Positions 57,856-64,000 of a stretch of DNA of 64,000 nucleotides are shown here, in pieces (the first letter of the stretch is position 1; each line of letters opens with the position of its first letter). Origin of the DNA: Mimachlamys varia (lineage: Eukaryota; Mollusca; Bivalvia; Pectinida; Pectinidae); NCBI GenBank assembly GCA_947623455.1, contig OX392532.1:22852792-22916791 (forward strand), in the 5' to 3' direction. The notes beneath the pieces were generated by a model. That model saw nothing but the letters and a program-made list of their open reading frames with translations, had not been told where the DNA came from and searched no databases. The translations under genes were made by a program, and so were the position numbers.

Positions 57856-59250
57856 ACAATTTTCAAACTCTGGAATCTGCACTTTTGTGGTAGAAAAAAA
57901 AAATTTCAGCATGACATATATTTGAAACCCCAAGTCTTAATCGAAAATTAGTGTAAGAGGGGCATATTTAAGTATTTCAAATGAATTAGGTATATCTCAA
58001 AAGGACTACAAAAATTTGATATGTTTAGGTATATAAATATTATGCCTAAGTAAAGTACATTTAGGTATATATGAATGTAAGTTCTTGAGATCATAGATAG
58101 CTTTTGGTATGAATTATGGTAGGTATACAATACATGTATCCAGAAGTTGCTCTTGTTTGCCTGGGTCAGGTAAGATGTTTTGAAATTGAGGATGTAGGAA
58201 TGTGTAAACATTCTAATTTGATTGTTTTAACTTAGAAAAATACATCTTTATATTAGCTCACATTTAGTTCTGTTGAATTTGAATTATAGCTATGTCATTC
58301 AGAGGTGCTTATCACTCAATGCAACTCTTTGGCTCCAACTGGAGTGATAAAATATTCCCCAAAACTGCTAAAAAATCTTATGTATATGATTTATGAGTAT
58401 GGAGAGACATTAAAATAATGTGTATTACACTTTTTGCTTTTAAATCAGTAAATGTAATTACATTTTGCTTGTCTTATTCACATGTCATTTTTATTTCTTT
58501 TCTTTTGAAAAATCATTCTAAGAAGTTAACTTCATTTCAATGCTTGCTCCTTTCAGCATACTTGATTGTCCTCAATTGTGTTATGTGTCCAAATTTGCTT
58601 GTTTCAGCTTACTAAACAGGACAGTTGGAGACTTTTAAAACTTGGTCTCATGTTAAAAAAACTATTCATGCCATTAAAACCAAGAAATTTAACTGATATC
58701 ATATCCGCAAGGGATTTCATTTGATGGAATTTGATCAAATTTTATTTCATGGAGTGATTTACACGATCTGGAGATTAATTATCAGAAACAATATTTCACT
58801 TCAATTAATATATTGTATGACAAGAAACAAAATGGCAATGCAAAATCAATTAATCTGAATGACCTGTCTTGCACCAATGTAGAAGTATGTTTTCAGAGGA
58901 ATCAAATGTGAACATAGATTGAATTTTAAGTGTTTGATTCTGTTTCAATGGTGATACAGTCTGTATATCTAGCCCCAGAACAACCAACATTAAAGAAAAT
59001 TTTAGATTAAATATTGGTAAAACTACATAGGTGGAAATGCTTTACAAAGCACACTGCCCTAGACCAGATGTGATATCATACATTACCAAGGGATTAGATT
59101 AACTTTAAGTCTGTGACAACACATAATTATGACAATGAATTTAACTCCAACTTTGCTTGACAAGTACAAATCAGTTGTTTACACAACTAATATTAATCAC
59201 AAATTAGATGAATTCAAGATTAGAAGGATTGTTCTCCTCTAAGACTTTGA
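57856..59250. other. AT-rich region, nothing recognised
   Basis: Repeated short TTTAGGTATAT phrases occur at about 57985-58075. No exon or RNA gene was recognised. Confidence 0.45.
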
Positions 59251-59948
59251 AGGTTTTGAATCTTCGAATTACAGATTTAATTATATTACACATGATTCAA
59301 CTTTGTTCTAAAATCAATAGTTTGATTTATTCAAGTCAGAAGACTGCATCTCCAAAATTGGAATTATGGATAACCATGCATCAAGCCATTAATTGATATT
59401 ACAAATTAGATTTATTGAAATCAATGATTCGAATATGGAAATCAATAATTCGAATATGGAAATCAATAATTCGAATATGGAAATCAATAATTCGAATTAT
59501 GGATATCCATCAATTGATTTACTGTATTGATATTACAAATTGGAATTATGGAAATCAATCATTCAAATTATGGAAATCAGTAATTCGAATTATGGATATC
59601 CCTAATATTTACAGTCTACAGTGACATTCACTCGATAACCATTGTTCCACAGATAATCATTAACACTGCATAGCTGTACTCAAACACGTGCCGAAATTCT
59701 ATGACGACGACAACAATACATGTGGGCGAAGCTATGAAAATCCTCCAGTTTGAAACACAATTGTGTGACGTAACTAACAATAAACGTTGGCGGAGCTAAC
59801 AACGATTTATGGAAATTGTATGCTGTGACATTTATTGAACCATTCTCACGTTTATTAGTTTTGAAATGAAATCTGTGTCCGAAGATGGGACTATAATGAA
59901 GAAAATAGTTACAAACATTTCACAGAAAGATACTGTATTTATAATGAT

Positions 59949-60080
59949 AAACTTTCTATTTTGTTTAGGTTATCGGGGGATAACTACAATGGAAAATGGG
60001 TAAATTATACATAACTAGCTTTGAATTTACCCGTTTTTCATTGTAGTTATCCCCCGATAATCTAAACAAAATTCAAAGTT
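59949..60080. repeat. 132-bp near-perfect palindrome inside the satellite
   Basis: The left arm (59949-60005) and right arm (60023-60080) are inverted repeats of about 57 bp with a handful of mismatches, around a spacer of about 17 bases. The arms contain TATCGGGGGATAACTACAAT and its complement ATTGTAGTTATCCCCCGATA. It may be a foldback mobile element. Confidence 0.85.
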
Positions 60081-60681
60081 AATTCTTCAATCGATTTATT
60101 AATATTTACAAATTGGAATTATGGAAATCAATAATTTGATTGATGGAAATCAATGATTCGAGTTATGGAAATCAATAATTCCAATTATGGATATCCATAA
60201 ATCGATTTATTGATATTACAAATTGGAATTATGGAAGTCAATAATTCGAATTATGGAAATCAATAATTCGATTTATGGAAATCAATAATTCGATTTATGG
60301 AAATCAATAATTCGAATTATGGATATCCATTAATCGATTTATTGATATTACCAATTGGACTTATGGAAATCAATAATTGGAATTATGGAAATCAATAATT
60401 CGATTTATGGAAATCAATAATTCGATTTATGGAAATCAATAATTCGAGTTATGGAAATCAATAATTCGAATAATGGATATCCATAAATCCATTTATTGAT
60501 ATTACAAATTGGAATTGTGGAAATCAATAATTCGAATTATGGATATCCATTAATCGATTTATTGATATTACAAATTGAAATTATGGAAATCAATAATTCG
60601 AATTATGGAAATCAATAATTCGTTTTATGGAAATCAAAAATTCGAATTATGTATATCCATGAATCGATTTATTGATATTAC

Positions 60682-60708
60682 CACGGACTTAGATAATCTA
60701 AGTCCGTG
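60682..60708. repeat. 27-base perfect hairpin
   Basis: CACGGACTTAGA, a TAA loop, then TCTAAGTCCGTG. It marks the junction where the satellite gives way to about 280 bp of unrelated sequence. Confidence 0.7.
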
Positions 60709-62648
60709 CAATTACTGTAGCGGATCTTGACCTGGCCGTGCATTTTTTCCTCTCCTGTTACATTACAAAAGACAATTTCTAATTTCCATCAATCGAGTTG
60801 ATCGTTTTATATCCCCAGAGTTCAATAAGAATTTTTGTACGAGTTCCGTTGTTCCCAGTAATGTGAAACAAACGATGTTTACATCGTCCAGGTTGAAAAA
60901 TAACACAACACAGTGTTATCATGTTTGTACCACGTGACAAGATGGCGGCGTCTGGAATTTTGTTTTGAACTCGGGTTTTTGAATCTTCGAATTACAGATT
61001 TAATTATATTACACATGCTTCGACTTTGTTCTAATATCAATAATTTTATTTATTGACGTCAGAAAACTGCATCTCCAAAACTGGAATTATGGATATCCAT
61101 TAATCGATTTGTTGATTTTACTAATTGGAATTAAGGAAATCAATAATTCGAATTATGGAATTCCATCAATCGATTAATTGATATTACAAATTGGAATTGT
61201 GGAAATCAATAATTCGAATTATGGATATCCATTAATCGATTTATTGATATTACAAATTGGAATTATGGAAATCAATAATTCGATTTATGGAAATCAATAA
61301 TTCGAATTATGGATATCCATAAATCCATTTATTGATATTACAAATTGGAATTGTGGAAATGAATAATTCGAATTATGGATATCCATTAATCGATTTACTG
61401 ATATTACAAATTGGAATTATGGAAATCAATAATTCGATTTATGGAAATCAATAATTCGATTTATGGAAATCAATAATTCGAGTTATGGAAATCAATAATT
61501 CGAATTATGGATATCCATAAATCCATTTATTGATATTACAAATTGGAATTGTGGAAATCAATAATTCGAATTATGGATATCCATTAATCGATTTACTGAT
61601 ATTACAAATTAGAATTATGGAAATCAATAATTGGAATTATGGAAATCAACAATTCGTTTTATGGAAATCAATAATTCGAATTATGGATATCCATTAATCG
61701 ATTTATTGATATTACCAATTGGAATTATGGAAATCAATAATTGGAATTATGGAAATCAATAATTCGATTTATGGAAATCAATAATTCGATTTATGGAAAT
61801 CAATAATTCGAGTTATGGAAATCAATAATTCGAATAATGGATATCCATAAATCCATTTATTGATATTACAAATTGGAATTGTGGAAATCAATAATTCGAA
61901 TTATGGATATCCATTAATCGATTTACTGATATTACAAATTGGAATTATGGAAATCAATAATTGGAATTATGGAAATCAATAATTCGTTTGATGGAAATCA
62001 ATAATTCGAATTATGGATATCCATTAATCGATTTATTGATATTACAAATTGAAATTATGGAAATCAATAATTCGAATTATGGAAATCAATAATTCGAATT
62101 ATGGAAATCAATAATTCGAATTATGGAAATCAATAATTCGAATTATGGAAATCAATAATTCGATTTATGGAAATCAATAATTCGATTTATGGCAATCAAT
62201 AATTCGATTTATTGATATTACAAATTGGAATTATGGAAATCAATAATTCGAATTATGGAATTCCATCAATCGATTATTTGATATTACAAATTGGAATTAT
62301 GGAAATCAATAATTCGAATTATGGAAATCAATAATTCGAGTTATGGAAATCAATAATTCCAATTATGGATATCCATAAATCGATTTATTGATATTACAAA
62401 TTGGAATTATGGAAATCAATAATTCGAATTATGGATATCCATTAATCGATTTATTGATATTAAAAAATGGAATTGTGGAATTCCATAAATCGAGTTATTG
62501 ATATTACAAATTGGAATGATGGACATCAATTTTGAATAAACGACTTATTGATTTAGACATAGATTCTAGTATACTCAATGATAAGTGACGCTCAATTCGG
62601 CTTTTAGAGAAATATGTCAAGAGTTGATGCTATATTTGCTCTGCAGAC

Positions 62649-62740
62649 TTTAAAGGCCCAATATACGTAACTTTCGGAAAAGCTTTAAGTGAAAATCAAG
62701 CTTAATAACTAATTATATTTATAGATTTATTTAAAAGTTG
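62649..62740. mobile_element. M2 MITE, left end only
   Basis: TTTAAAGGCCCAATATACGT then AACTTTCGG matches the M2 terminus and TAATAACTAATTATATTTAT the subterminal part. The rest has been replaced by the 38-bp array. Confidence 0.75.
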
Positions 62741-62744
62741 AAGG

Positions 62745-64000
62745 TATCTAAGGGTGTCCTTCGTGTAGTTGTAAATTGTGGGTAACGAAGGGTGTCTCTA
62801 ATGTAGAAGTTAGATGTAGGTTTCGTAGGGTGTCCCTCATGTAGAGGTTAGTTGTGGGTATTGTAGGGTGTCTCTAATGTAGAGGTTAGTTGAAAGTATC
62901 GAATGGTGTCCCTCGTGTAGTTGTAAGTTGTAGGTTTCGTAGGGTGTCTCTCATGTAGATGTAAGTTGTAAGTGTCGTAGGGTGTCCCTCATGTAAATGT
63001 AAGTTGTAGGTATCGAAGGGTGTCTCTCGTGTAGTTGTAAGTTGTAGGTATCGAAGGGTGTCCCTCGTGTAGTTGTAAGTTGTAGGTATCGAAGGGTGTT
63101 CCTCTTGTAGTTGTAAGTTGTAGGTATCGAAGGGTATCTCTCATGTAGTTGTAAGTTGTAGGTATCGAAGGGTGTCTCTCATGTAGTTGTAAGTTGTAAG
63201 TATCGTAGGGTGTCTCTCATGTAGATGTAAGTTGTAGGTTTCGTAGGGTGTCTCTCATGTAGATGTAAGTTGTAAGTATCGAAGGGTGTCCCTCATGTAG
63301 ATGTAAGATGTAGGTATCGAAGGGTGTCCCACGTGTAGTTGTAAGTTGTAGGTATCGAAGGGTGTCCCTCGTGTAGTTGTAAGTTGTAGGTATAAAAGGT
63401 TGTCCCTCGTGTAGTTGTAAGTTGTAGGTATCGAAGGGTGTCCCTCGTGTAGTTGTAAGTTGTAGGTATCGAAGGGTGTCCCTCGTGTAGTTGTAAGTTG
63501 TAGGTATAAAAGGTTGTCCCTCGTGTAGTTGTAAGTTGTAGGTATCGAATGGTGTCTCTTATGTAGATGTAAGTTGTAGGTATAAAAGGTTGTCCCTCGT
63601 GTAGTTGTAAGTTGTAGGTATAAAAGGTTTTCCCTCGTGTAGTTGTAAGTTGTAGGTATCGAAGGGTGTCCCTCGTGTAGTTGTAAGTTGTAGGTTTCGT
63701 AGGGTGTCTCTCATGTAGATGTAAGTTGTAAGTATCGTAGGGTGTCCCTCATGTAGATGTAAGATGTAGGTATCGAAGGGTATCCCTCGTGTAGTTGTAA
63801 GTTGTAGGTATCGTAGGTTGTCCATTATGTAGATGTAAGTTGTAGGTATCGAAGGGTGTCCCTCATGTAGATGTAAGTTGTAGGTTTCGTAGGGTGTCTC
63901 TCATGTAGATGTAAGTTGTAAGTGTCGTAGGGTGTCCCTCATGTAAATGTAAGTTGTAGGTATCGAAGGGTGTCTCTCGTGTAGTTGTAAGTTGTAGGTT
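62745..64000. repeat. 38-bp tandem array, about 33 units, runs off the window
   Basis: The unit is GTAAGTTGTAGGTATCGAAG followed by GGTGTCCCTCGTGTAGTT, with variants such as TTTCGTAGGG, TATAAAAGGT and CATGTAGAT. Spacing is 38 bp (for example 63421, 63459, 63497). Two or more variant types alternate, suggesting a higher-order order. Open frames across it on the minus strand are by-products of the repeat. Confidence 0.95.

Larger units (their letters stand above)
59256..62530. repeat. 22-bp satellite with higher-order structure, present as two blocks
   Basis: The basic unit is AATTCGAATTATGGAAATCAAT. Runs of two to six units are separated by a spacer made of ATGGATATCCATTAATCGAT and TTATTGATATTACAAATTGG. 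Dense runs lie at 59394-59610, 60100-60680 and 61085-62530. A 120-bp non-satellite leader (AATCTTCGAATTACAGATTT through AAAACTGCATCTCCAAAA) occurs at 59256-59375 and again at 60977-61100, so the whole block looks duplicated. The unit contains the self-complementary AATTCGAATT and ATGGATATCCAT. Confidence 0.9.

Noticed and set aside
63559..63825. 88-codon minus frame with repeated LQLTTTRG peptides
   Set aside because: It is the 38-bp array in translation, without conserved domain or start context.

Overview
This window looks like nuclear DNA from a marine bivalve mollusc. The evidence is AT-rich sequence, intron-split animal genes with GT/AG boundaries, many tRNA-derived SINEs, short inverted-repeat elements and tandem arrays, and a repeat family whose ends and 145-bp units resemble the array-bearing non-autonomous elements known from oysters and scallops. 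The species cannot be named from the sequence alone; a scallop or oyster relative is plausible.

Layout, left to right. 0.2-4.4 kb (minus): an LTR-retrotransposon copy with an uninterrupted pol frame, but the gag C-terminus and protease are missing. 5.28-8.86 kb (plus): a complete three-exon MTFP1 gene (mitochondrial fission process protein 1), with a TATA-like box and an ETS-type site just upstream. 9-18.9 kb: intergenic DNA with minisatellites and dispersed repeats. 18.98-32.18 kb (minus): a complete 14-coding-exon APPBP2 gene (TPR protein, 579 residues as reconstructed here), convergent with MTFP1; its introns hold several mobile elements and minisatellites. 34.7 kb: a possible first exon on the plus strand. 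36.1-39.04 kb: a full 2.9-kb array-bearing element with 17 units of 145 bp. 39.91-40.95 kb (plus): a type II membrane nucleotide-diphospho-sugar transferase. 41.5-51.4 kb: repeats and reverse-transcriptase relics. 51.80-52.95 kb (plus): a galactose-3-O-sulfotransferase-like Golgi enzyme. 54.45-55.93 kb: a decayed partial duplicate of the sulfotransferase neighbourhood. 56.4-64 kb: SINE, 22-bp satellite with higher-order structure, a long palindrome, and a 38-bp tandem array running off the window end.

The genes do not form an operon or an obvious pathway. Two encode putative secretory-pathway glycan-modifying enzymes (glycosyltransferase and sulfotransferase), one an inner-mitochondrial-membrane protein, and one a trafficking/ubiquitin-ligase adaptor. 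The most unusual content is in the repeats. A dispersed element family shares hairpin-bearing ends across otherwise different bodies, and its 145-bp units carry a conserved everted pair TGACCTTGA-N7-TCAAGGTCA in both orientations. Each half is a good match to the binding site of ERR/FTZ-F1-type nuclear receptors.
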